Positions 52,760-60,686 of a stretch of 64,000 bases of DNA are shown piece by piece. The notes under the pieces are model-generated. The model did no database searches and was not told where the DNA came from. It saw only the letters and a list, made by a program, of their open reading frames with translations. The position numbers and the translations under genes are program-made. Origin of the DNA: G963677085 sp963677085 (GTDB taxonomy: Bacteria; Planctomycetota; Planctomycetia; Pirellulales; Thermoguttaceae); assembly GCA_963677085.2 (NCBI GenBank), contig CAXXFH010000004.1, positions 3,844,001 through 3,908,000 of the forward strand, in the 5' to 3' direction. Position 1 is the stretch's first letter; each line of letters opens with the position of its first letter.

Positions 52760-53929
52760 CTACTCGGGCGTGGCGGTGGGGGCGGGATGGGTTTCGAGCC
52801 AGGCCTTGATCAGCAGCGGCCAGGCGATCGTGGCGTCGCACGGCACCTCGGCGAAGCGTCCACCGTCGGCCGGGCTGACGAACTTACCCCACGACACGCC
52901 TTCGCTGTAGGTGCAACCGCTCAGACCGCCCCAGTGGACCGGCTCGGGGCAAATTCGCACGGCATAGTGAAAACGTGGCACTTCCCAGTCGGTACCCAAT
53001 CGCATGTTGGCGATGTCGATAAACGGGCCGACTTGCTGCGCCCAATTGCGGGGAACCCCGCCGCCGATGGTGAAGATGCCGATCCGCTTGGCCGCGACGA
53101 TCCGTTTGGCGTAGTCGTACATGTCCAAAAACGGATTGAACGGCGGGACGGACGAGCAAAGTTCGGCCAGTTCGCAATCTGGCCGCTTTTTGGCCTGATT
53201 GAGGAAGAACGTGGCCATGTCGAGCCCAAGTTCCGAATCGGTGAAGGCGGGCACAAAGACGGGCACCTCGCGCTGGTAGGCACAGCCCAACACGCTGGGC
53301 ATTTGGTCGGTTTCGAACAACTGCCGACCAATTGCTCGGTTCAAGGCCGACGAGCAGGTCGGCTGCGAGAAGTCGAACCCGTTGAGCACCTGGCGAACAA
53401 CCCGTTCCGTCTGGCAAAGGTTGGCTTCCATCTCCAGGGTGTCGTACACCCGATTGTACCCCCACTCGAAGAGTTGCTCGTCGCCTACATTAGGATCGTA
53501 TTTGTAATGGGTGCATCCGATGGCTTCCGACAGCCCATGGGCCATGATGGCCCCGGTGGAGACGACGATGTGGGCGAGCCCTCGGTCGATCATTTCGCAG
53601 AGCACACGCCCCATTTTAGCTACGGTCATGGCCCCTGAGACGGTCACGATCACGAGGCAATCGGGGTCGTCGGTCATCTGGCAGAGCACATCGTAGGCCT
53701 CGCCGAGGGTGCGGCCGCCGAACGCCGTGTTCGACATCCGGCCCAGCAGGTCGGCGAATCCCGTGGTGGCGGCCAAATCGAGCGATTCGAGCGGTTCCAG
53801 GCCGTCTTGGCGGCCGTCGTGAAGTTCTCGCGGTTGGGGGTCGTGGGGCATGGCAAAGGCTTTGCTGGCTTCGAGGAACGACGGATATTGGTTGTGCGGA
53901 AACCGTTTCAAAACGGGCAACGGGGGCAT
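52760..53929 (-). CDS. Deoxyhypusine-synthase-like enzyme
   Basis: 389 residues from the ATG at 53929; an ATG at 53851 would give 363. The fold is deoxyhypusine synthase: VTVSGAMTVAKMG, GIFTIGGGVPRNWAQQ, and YSEGVSWGKF with Lys349 in the place of the catalytic lysine. Bacteria have no eIF5A, so it should transfer an aminobutyl or aminopropyl group to a small amine; homospermidine synthase is the known bacterial precedent. Neighbours are agmatinase (9 bp downstream) and a divergent arginine decarboxylase. The product polyamine is an inference. Confidence 0.9.
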   Translation of the reverse strand: MPPLPVLKRFPHNQYPSFLEASKAFAMPHDPQPRELHDGRQDGLEPLESLDLAATTGFADLLGRMSNTAFGGRTLGEAYDVLCQMTDDPDCLVIVTVSGAMTVAKMGRVLCEMIDRGLAHIVVSTGAIMAHGLSEAIGCTHYKYDPNVGDEQLFEWGYNRVYDTLEMEANLCQTERVVRQVLNGFDFSQPTCSSALNRAIGRQLFETDQMPSVLGCAYQREVPVFVPAFTDSELGLDMATFFLNQAKKRPDCELAELCSSVPPFNPFLDMYDYAKRIVAAKRIGIFTIGGGVPRNWAQQVGPFIDIANMRLGTDWEVPRFHYAVRICPEPVHWGGLSGCTYSEGVSWGKFVSPADGGRFAEVPCDATIAWPLLIKAWLETHPAPTATPE

Positions 53930-54168
53930 TCGTTCGGCGGGGCTATGAAGTCGAACCCGAGTTCTGACACCGCCTCGAGAAGTACTTCGGAGATTTCAGG
54001 ATACACGAAGCGGATTGTCAAGTGGACCACATGACGCCCAGCTTCCCCATTTTTTCCCGGGGTACTTGCCCGCGGGGCTCAAAACCGCTAATGTCGATCC
54101 TTTTCAGATTCGCACCTTTTGCTCTTTGACGTAACCAGTTTGCCAAGAATGGGAGTACACAACCTGAA

Positions 54169-54729
54169 ATGAACCATGTGGAGCCAATTGTCCCCAAAGA
54201 GGCCTTTTTTACCAAGGGCGTGGGCAAGCATCAGAATCGCCTGCAAAGTTTCGAGCTGGCGTTGCGGGCTGCCGGGATCGAGTTTTTGAACTTGGTCCGG
54301 GTGTCGAGTATTTTTCCTCCGCATTGCAAGGTGATTACCAAGGCGCGAGGCGTCAAAAAGTTGGTGCCCGGTCAAATCGCGCACGTCGTGTTGGCGGAAG
54401 CTGCCACCAACGAACCCTCCCGGCTGGTCGGAGCTGGAGTGGGGTTGGCTGTGCCGGCCAACGGAGAACAGTACGGCTACATCAGCGAGCACCACGGCTT
54501 CGGTATGGTGGGGCCGGCAGTGAGTGATTTTGTCGAAGACATGGCTGCCACGATGTTGGCCACCACCTTGGGAATCGAATTTGATCCCGAAACGGCCTAC
54601 GACGAGCGGAAAGAAATCTACCACATGTCGGGCAAGATCGTTCGCACCCAGGCATGTGTGCAAACCGCCGAAGGTGACAAGAAGGGGCTTTGGACCACGG
54701 TCGTTGCTGCTGCCGTGTTCTTACCGTAG
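54169..54729 (+). CDS. Pyruvoyl-dependent arginine decarboxylase
   Basis: 186 residues. It converts arginine to agmatine. LVRVSSIFPP holds the self-cleavage site between Ser46 and Ser47, from which Ser47 becomes the pyruvoyl group. YGYISEHHGFG and the acidic segment near DFVEDMAATM are typical of the family. Divergent from the DHS-like and agmatinase genes with about 240 bp between, so the locus gives arginine to agmatine to putrescine to a higher polyamine. Confidence 0.95.
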   Translation: MNHVEPIVPKEAFFTKGVGKHQNRLQSFELALRAAGIEFLNLVRVSSIFPPHCKVITKARGVKKLVPGQIAHVVLAEAATNEPSRLVGAGVGLAVPANGEQYGYISEHHGFGMVGPAVSDFVEDMAATMLATTLGIEFDPETAYDERKEIYHMSGKIVRTQACVQTAEGDKKGLWTTVVAAAVFLP

Positions 54730-54754
54730 GAACGGGATTGAGCCAGGACGCATA

Positions 54755-54894
54755 TCCTCTCCCACGCGGTGGGAGAGGGTGACGACGCAGCCGCCGGGTG
54801 AGGGCGGTTTGCGGTGGAGATCGCGTTGTCTTCCAGAAGACCGTACCGCAGCATCCCCTCACCCCCGCCCCTCTCCCCGAGTGAGAGGGGAGAA
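54755..54894. repeat. CTCTCCC...GGGAGAGGGTGA repeat, copy 1
   Basis: CTCTCCCACGCGGTGGGAGAG hairpin, then GACGCAGCCGCCGGGTGAGGGCGG, a spacer, and CCCTCACCCCCGCCCCTCTCC as the inverted close. The second copy is at 62186-62332. This kind of repeat is widespread in GC-rich genomes. Confidence 0.82.
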
Positions 54895-54945
54895 ACTACG
54901 CCGCCGGTTATTCCCCAGCCCCTAGCCCCCGATCCCCAACCTGCC

Positions 54946-55851
54946 ATGTCTGTCGATCTCGCTGTTGTACCGGTGGCCGGTCGTGGTACCCGATTGTTGC
55001 CGCTGACGAAGAGCCAGCCAAAAGAAATGCTGCCCATGGGACGCAAGCCCGTCGTGCAGTATGTTGTCGAAGAGCTTACCCGATGCGGTGTCGGACGGTT
55101 GTTGTTCGTCACCGGGCCGGGCAAGACGGCCATCGAAAACCACTTCGATATCGACGCCGAGTTGATCACCAATCTTCGCGAGACGGGCAAGGAAGAGTTG
55201 CTCGACGAATTGGCCTTCGAACGCGAAGACCTGGAATACTTCTACACCCGGCAACGACGGCAGTTGGGCTTGGGACACGCCATTTTGTGCTCCCGGCCGG
55301 TCGTTGGCACGCAGTCGTTCGTCGTAGCCTTGGGCGATTCGATCATTGGGCTCAACGCCCAATCGACGGTCGTCAAGACGATGATCGACCAGTTCCGCAC
55401 CAACGGGGCCGACGCCGTAATCGCGCTGGAAGAAGTCCCTCGTCGCGAAGTGGTCCACTACGGCATCGCCAAGCCGCGTGCCGGTACGGCCGAACCGAGC
55501 CACGGGGCGGGCGAAGTCTTTGAACTCGACGACCTGATCGAAAAACCGGCTGTCGACGAGGCGCCCAGCAACCTGGCCGTGGCCGCCCGTTATGTGTTCA
55601 GTCCGCTGATCTTCGACTGCCTGGAAAAGACCCCGCCGGGCAAGGGCGGAGAGATTCAACTGACCGACGCCATCCGGATGCTCATCCAGGACGGCCGCAA
55701 GGTGTTGGGCGTCCGCCTGCCGCCGGAACAGCGTCGCTTCGACATCGGCAATTTCGAAAGCTACTTCGCCGCATTCACCGAATTCGCCCTGGCCGACCCG
55801 CAGTACGGAGAACGATTCAAGCAGCATCTGAAGGGACTGTTGGGCGAGTGA
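54946..55851 (+). CDS. galU: UTP-glucose-1-phosphate uridylyltransferase
   Basis: 301 residues from the ATG at 54946; the frame runs back into a repeat and that part is not coding. PVAGRGTRLLPLTKSQPKEM is the nucleotide-binding start, followed by QLGLGHAILCSRP and VALGDSII (metal Asp), and AARYVFSPLIFDCLE. It makes UDP-glucose for polysaccharides. A sugar kinase follows after a hairpin cluster. Confidence 0.95.
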   Translation: MSVDLAVVPVAGRGTRLLPLTKSQPKEMLPMGRKPVVQYVVEELTRCGVGRLLFVTGPGKTAIENHFDIDAELITNLRETGKEELLDELAFEREDLEYFYTRQRRQLGLGHAILCSRPVVGTQSFVVALGDSIIGLNAQSTVVKTMIDQFRTNGADAVIALEEVPRREVVHYGIAKPRAGTAEPSHGAGEVFELDDLIEKPAVDEAPSNLAVAARYVFSPLIFDCLEKTPPGKGGEIQLTDAIRMLIQDGRKVLGVRLPPEQRRFDIGNFESYFAAFTEFALADPQYGERFKQHLKGLLGE

Positions 55852-55879
55852 AAGTTTCTCTGGGTTCCGCGATTCTCCT

Positions 55880-56007
55880 GGTTCCCATGCTTCGCGTGGG
55901 AACCCACTGTCGGACGCTTCGCGTCCTTGGAGCGTGAGAAGACACTCTTCTTGCCAAGTCTCGACGCAAAGCGTCGGGCCGAGCGTTTCCACGCGAAGCG
56001 TGGGAAC
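55880..56007. repeat. TTCCCACGC hairpin cluster
   Basis: GGTTCCCATGC TTC GCGTGGGAACC (55880-55904), GGACGCTTCGCGTCC (55912-55926), CGACGCAAAGCGTCG (55962-55976) and GTTTCCACGCGAAGCGTGGGAAC (55985-56007). Same order as 21211-21341: long, short, short, long. Confidence 0.82.
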
Positions 56008-56079
56008 GAGAGGAATACAAAACGTGCGAGGAAATACATACCACGTGGCAGTGTGGGAACGAGAAAGTACGCACGAACC

Positions 56080-57093
56080 ATGCAACTGATCCGCAAAACG
56101 GCCTTCGCCCGTGCCGGCGTGATGGGTAACCCGTCGGACGGCTATTTCGGCAAGACCCTATCGGTGATCGTGCGCGATTTTTGTGCCCAGGTAACACTTT
56201 ACGAGTGGGATCAGATCGAAGTGATCTGGAGCCAAGAGGACCGGAGCCGTTTCGATTCGGTCGACGAACTGGTCCGCGACGTCCGGCTGCACGGCTACTA
56301 CGGCGGCATCCGGCTGGTGAAGGCTACGATCAAGCGGTTCGTCGAATTCTGCCGGCAACAGCGTCTTTCGCTGCACGACCGGAATTTCTCGGTCCGCTAC
56401 CAAAGCAACATTCCGCGTCAAGTGGGCTTGGCCGGATCGAGTGCCATCATCGTGGCCACGCTGCGTTGCCTGATGGAGTTCTACGGGGTGCATATTCCGC
56501 GGGAAGTGCAGCCGTCGTTGATTCTTTCCATCGAGACGCAAGAGTTGGGTATCGCCGCCGGGTTGCAAGATCGGGTAATCCAGGTCTACGAGGGCTTGGT
56601 CTTCATGGACTTCTCCCGCGAGAAGATGCACGAGCGCGACGGCTTGGCGTGCGGCGTTTACGAACCGATGGATCCTCGCCTGCTGCCGTCGCTGTACATC
56701 GCTTACAGCACCGAGGTGAGCGAGCCGACCGAGGTGATCCACAACAACCTGCGGGCACGCTACGCCACGGGCGAACGGGCCGTGGTCGACGCGATGGCCC
56801 AATTCGCTCGGTTGGCTGCCGACGCCCGTGAGGCGCTGATCGGAGGCGACGTTGTGGAATTTGGGCGGCTGCTCGACGCCAACTTCGACCTGCGGCAGTC
56901 GATCTGTCGTTTGCCCGCCGGGCAGGTCGAGATGGTCGAGCGAGCACGGCGAGCCGGGGCGTCGGCCAAGTTCGCCGGTTCGGGCGGGGCCATCATCGGA
57001 ACGTACCCAGACGACGCCACCTTCGCCCGCCTAAAAACCGATCTGGCCACCATCGGCTGCGCCGTCTTCCGGCCACAGATTTTGGCCGAGTAG
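56080..57093 (+). CDS. GHMP-family sugar kinase
   Basis: 337 residues from the ATG at 56080. ARAGVMGNPSDGYFGKTLS is the substrate-side start, and QVGLAGSSAIIVATLR is the ATP-binding GHMP loop; GASAKFAGSGGAIIG is the C-terminal motif III. Plant glucuronokinase and heptose kinases of the same fold are the closest in appearance. Its place next to galU suggests it makes a sugar-1-phosphate that is then activated to a UDP-sugar, but the sugar is not known. Confidence 0.87.
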   Translation: MQLIRKTAFARAGVMGNPSDGYFGKTLSVIVRDFCAQVTLYEWDQIEVIWSQEDRSRFDSVDELVRDVRLHGYYGGIRLVKATIKRFVEFCRQQRLSLHDRNFSVRYQSNIPRQVGLAGSSAIIVATLRCLMEFYGVHIPREVQPSLILSIETQELGIAAGLQDRVIQVYEGLVFMDFSREKMHERDGLACGVYEPMDPRLLPSLYIAYSTEVSEPTEVIHNNLRARYATGERAVVDAMAQFARLAADAREALIGGDVVEFGRLLDANFDLRQSICRLPAGQVEMVERARRAGASAKFAGSGGAIIGTYPDDATFARLKTDLATIGCAVFRPQILAE

Positions 57094-57420
57094 GGTGCAA
57101 CTGGCCTGCTTTTCGGGAAATTGCTGCACACGGGTGACGTCGTGGGTGGCAGCGATGATTTTGCGAAGTAGGCGATATTCTCGCTTCGGCCCGAATCGCA
57201 AAATCGTCGGTGTTGTTCAAGGCAACGAGAGGAACGACCAGGGTAGATACCGCGTTGACAACGCCCTCTTGTGACTACGTCACCCCGACGTTTTCCCAAA
57301 AACGTTATTCGTGATGCCAACGCGGATAGCGGGAAGGCATTGGGGGCACCCGCGTCGGAGTGTCCCCGAGTCCCGTTTGGAAAGCCGCGAAATCGTAGAC
57401 TCGTATCTCCGGCCGATTTC

Positions 57421-57488
57421 GTGTGCCACTGGCTTTGCCAGTGCGTTTGCCCGCACAGTTCTCCGCACTGGCAGAGCCAGTGGCACAC
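57421..57488. repeat. Double-hairpin CACTGGC repeat, copy 2
   Basis: Near-identical to 10801-10870: CACTGGC TTT GCCAGTG, a 20-bp spacer, CACTGGC AGA GCCAGTG and closing GGCACAC. It lies near the end of a DUF1559 gene; copy 1 is also beside a DUF1559 gene. The remaining 57094-57420 shows nothing else. Confidence 0.85.
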
Positions 57489-57507
57489 GCGCTCCAACAT
57501 GAAGGAG

Positions 57508-58353
57508 TCAGTATGCGGCTGATCCGCCACTCGCTGGATACTCAGGGCCGGGATCAAAGACGTTAACCTCCAACGGACGATCAACACGGATCTTGTCGGC
57601 GTGGCCGTCGCAGAAGGTAACGATCACGATACCCGGATGATTGGAGGATGGCGCGGGAGATCGGATTGTAGTATCTTCGTTCGTGTTGATTCGGAATTTG
57701 GCCACATCAACTTCGGCCACGGTGTCGAGATCCATCAGACGGTTGCCTGCGTTTGGCCAATCAAACGTAACCTGGCGTGCGTCAGTCAGTACCACCGCAG
57801 GATCGGTGGCAAACGGCGTCCAGGCACCAACATTGTTTTCGCCGGAATCGTTCGTCCGCTCCGAAATCATCGGCGTGATTTGTTGATTCTGCACATCTTC
57901 TGGTGAGATGTCGTTGCCCGTGGTGTTGTAGCGATATCGGAAGACCCGGTGATTGGCCACATAACTCAATGGCTGGTTGCCGGTCACTCGAACGTCGGGA
58001 CAGACGAATTGCCCAACGGTAACCCCGAGATCGGGCCTCGTTCGTGGAGTGTAATGGCGGATTTCCTGCATCAGGTCGTTGCGGCCGATGCTGGGCAATA
58101 GTGCGACGATCCAACTGTCGCGATCTGCATTCTCAAACCCCGGATACCGTCCCTTGGCCACGGTGTATTCCTGCACGGCGGTGGACAACTCTTTTTGGTT
58201 GTTCATGCACTGTGCCTGGCGGGCCGATTCCCGGGCGGCGTTGACCGCGGGGACCAGCAGTGCCACGAGCATGCCGATGATTACGATCACCACGAGCAGT
58301 TCGACCAGGGTGAAACCACTTTGTCGCTTGATTGCCAGTCGATTGGTCTTCAT
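57508..58353 (-). CDS. DUF1559 protein, short form
   Basis: 281 residues. The prepilin motif GFTLVELLVVIVIIGMLVAL is at 13-32, followed by NAARESARQAQCMNNQKELS. The C-terminal SSNHPGIVIVTFCDGHADKI replaces the usual H-x-G-G-N version. Envelope pseudopilin-like protein of unknown role. Unlike the copy at 10915, no sigma or PEP-CTERM genes are nearby. Confidence 0.92.
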   Translation of the reverse strand: MKTNRLAIKRQSGFTLVELLVVIVIIGMLVALLVPAVNAARESARQAQCMNNQKELSTAVQEYTVAKGRYPGFENADRDSWIVALLPSIGRNDLMQEIRHYTPRTRPDLGVTVGQFVCPDVRVTGNQPLSYVANHRVFRYRYNTTGNDISPEDVQNQQITPMISERTNDSGENNVGAWTPFATDPAVVLTDARQVTFDWPNAGNRLMDLDTVAEVDVAKFRINTNEDTTIRSPAPSSNHPGIVIVTFCDGHADKIRVDRPLEVNVFDPGPEYPASGGSAAY

Positions 58354-58486
58354 CGTTCCGGTCCTCTTCTCTCGTTTTCCTCTTCCGCTTTTTTATCTCC
58401 GCGAGGGGAGAGTTTCCGCGAAGGGAAGAGTGTCGTCTCGTTGCCCTACGATTATTCTCGCAAAAACCGGCGGAATTGGCCAGCCA

Positions 58487-59104
58487 TTATTGCTCGAACC
58501 GGCCCAGCTTGTTCACCCGGGCGAAAAGGTCGTCGACCACCCAATGGGCGACGGCCGCATGGATGCTTTCGACCATGCCCATGTCGTCCAACGCCACGTG
58601 GAGCCCCGTTTTTTGGAGCTGCTTGAGCTTTCCGCCGTCGTAGCCGGTCATTCCGTAGGTGGTCAGGCCGTTCTCGTTGGCCCATTGGACGGCTTTGACC
58701 ACGTTGGGGCTGTTTCCGGAGCCGCTGATGGCGATGACCAGATCGCCTGGGCCGCCGTAGTGCATCAACTGCTGGACGAAGATCTGGTCGTAGCCCAGGT
58801 CGTTGCCTAAAGCCGTTAGCCATCCCACGTTATCGGTGAGGCTGAGGATTTTCAGCCGTCGGGGGGCCGGCTTGAGATCGGGGGCCATGTCGGCCTCTTT
58901 CAGGCAGTTCTTGCCCAGGTCCTCGGCCAGGTGTGAGGCCGTGGTGGCTGAACCGCCGTTGCCGAACACAAACACAAATCGCCCATTTTCCCAGGCTTCA
59001 AACATTAGATCGGCCAGCGTGTCGAGCGCGGGACGATCTACCCGGCCCAACTCGTCTCGTAGGCGTTCCACGTATGCAGCAATATCCAGATCAGTTCCTA
59101 GCAT
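58487..59104 (-). CDS. SIS-domain sugar isomerase, GmhA-like
   Basis: 205 residues. FGNGGSATTASHLAEDLGKN is the substrate-binding region of sedoheptulose-7-phosphate isomerases, and VIAISGSGNSPNVVKAV is the SIS motif. In the GmhA family this makes heptose-7-phosphate for surface polysaccharide. With the GHMP kinase and HAD phosphatase of this window a heptose pathway is possible but not complete. Confidence 0.88.
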   Translation of the reverse strand: MLGTDLDIAAYVERLRDELGRVDRPALDTLADLMFEAWENGRFVFVFGNGGSATTASHLAEDLGKNCLKEADMAPDLKPAPRRLKILSLTDNVGWLTALGNDLGYDQIFVQQLMHYGGPGDLVIAISGSGNSPNVVKAVQWANENGLTTYGMTGYDGGKLKQLQKTGLHVALDDMGMVESIHAAVAHWVVDDLFARVNKLGRFEQ

Positions 59105-59360
59105 GGGTGGTCATCTCCCCCAAACGGGTTGAAATCTGCGAGTTACTCGATAACGAAGCCAAGCGAACCACGATATCGGGTGGTTATGGGTTTGTCAAAC
59201 CGGTCTCAGCAAGGGGGCATTAAAAGCCACCCTCAAGTTAATGTTAAACTTTGCCGATTATCGTGAGGGCGTAGATTATGGCGACTTTGCGGCTAATTGC
59301 GCCCACACGACAGGGGGGGATGGGTTTTCCTGTCCTGCTTGGCCCATCGCGGAGATTTCC

Positions 59361-60545
59361 ATGGTGACGAGGGAAGCCGCCGAAAATCGAACTTTGTTGC
59401 CCATGTTTCAGAACACAACAACACTTCGTCGAATCGTGAACTTCGGGTCGGATACCATGCCCACGCTTGCGTGGGAATGCACCGGATGTCTTCGGTTTGG
59501 CGGTGCGCTACGGTCGTTTGTGGTCCTGATGGTAGTCGTCACCCTCGGGCTGACCGGCTGCCAGCCGATCGACTTCTACGACCAGTCGCTCGAACAGCCG
59601 GCGCCACCGATGATGGAACCCCCGCGGGAACTGTCGATGATGTCGCTTCCGGAGTACCGCATCGAGCCGCCCGACGTGTTGGAGCTCGAGGTGTTGAAGC
59701 TGGTGCCCTTGCCGCCGTATCGCGTCGAGGTGTACGACGTGCTACAGATCCAGGTGGCCGGCACCCTGCTGGACCAGCCGATCAACGACTTCTATTTGGT
59801 CGAAGCCGAGGGGACCGTCAACCTGGGGCCGGCCTACGGCAGCGTGCGGATCGCCGGCATGACGATCGAAGAGGCCCAGAAGGTCATCGACACCCAACTG
59901 AAAAAAATCCTCCGCCAGCCGGAGGTTTCGGTGCGTCTGGCGCGGGCCTCGGGCACCCAGCAAATCACCGGACAATATTTGGTCGGCCCCGACGGCACGG
60001 TGAACTTGCGGCAATACGGCTCGGTCCACGTGGCCGGCAAGACAATCGCCGATGCGGCCGACGCAATGAAAAAGCACCTCTCGCAATACTTCGACTCGCC
60101 CGAGGTGGCCGTCAACGTGATCGCTTACAACAGCAAAGTCTATTACATCATCACCCAGGGAGCCGGCCTCGGCGACAACATTGTTCGCGTGCCAATCACC
60201 GGCAAAGAAACCGTGTTGGATGCCTTGACCAACATCGGCGGACTGTCGCAGCTCTCCAGCACGAAGATCTGGATCGCGCGACCGTCGCCGGGAGGGTCCG
60301 GTTGCGACCAGATCCTTCCGATCGAATATGAGGCGATTACCGAAGGGGGCCTCACGGCCACGAATTACCAAGTCTTCCCCGACGATCGTATTTACATCGC
60401 CGAAGACCAACTCATCACTCTGACGAACGTTCTCGATCGGATGTTGGGACCGTTTGAACGGGTGGCAGGTGCCGTATCACTCGGGACTTCCACCGTTCGC
60501 AGTGCTCAGACGATGGGCCGCAACTACAACCGCAACCGTTACTAA
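59361..60545 (+). CDS. Polysaccharide export lipoprotein, Wza-like
   Basis: 394 residues if the ATG at 59361 is used (GGAGA 6 nt before); ATGs at 59403 and 59457 are alternatives, the last giving a more normal signal length before the lipobox LGLTGC. The start region at 59455-59477 contains the CCCACGCTTGCGTGGG palindrome. The mature part has two poly-export/SLBB repeats: YRVEVYDVLQIQVAG, VNLGPAYGSVRIAGMTIEEA, and NLRQYGSVHVAGKTIADAA. It should form the outer-membrane channel for a capsule or exopolysaccharide. Confidence 0.88.
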   Translation: MVTREAAENRTLLPMFQNTTTLRRIVNFGSDTMPTLAWECTGCLRFGGALRSFVVLMVVVTLGLTGCQPIDFYDQSLEQPAPPMMEPPRELSMMSLPEYRIEPPDVLELEVLKLVPLPPYRVEVYDVLQIQVAGTLLDQPINDFYLVEAEGTVNLGPAYGSVRIAGMTIEEAQKVIDTQLKKILRQPEVSVRLARASGTQQITGQYLVGPDGTVNLRQYGSVHVAGKTIADAADAMKKHLSQYFDSPEVAVNVIAYNSKVYYIITQGAGLGDNIVRVPITGKETVLDALTNIGGLSQLSSTKIWIARPSPGGSGCDQILPIEYEAITEGGLTATNYQVFPDDRIYIAEDQLITLTNVLDRMLGPFERVAGAVSLGTSTVRSAQTMGRNYNRNRY

Positions 60546-60686
60546 TCGGAAAAGCCGTCGTCGCTTGCCAGAAGACGTTTTTCAATGGGCGACAACACGG
60601 CTTGGCCAGGCGTTCAACAGCCGGCCGACGACACGCAAAAAACGACAGCCGAGCAACGGCCTTAGGTCATACAAAGGGGTTAATCG

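Noticed and set aside
55927..56079. N-terminal extension of the GHMP kinase
   Set aside because: The stretch is the TTCCCACGC hairpin cluster; the family begins at the ATG at 56080.
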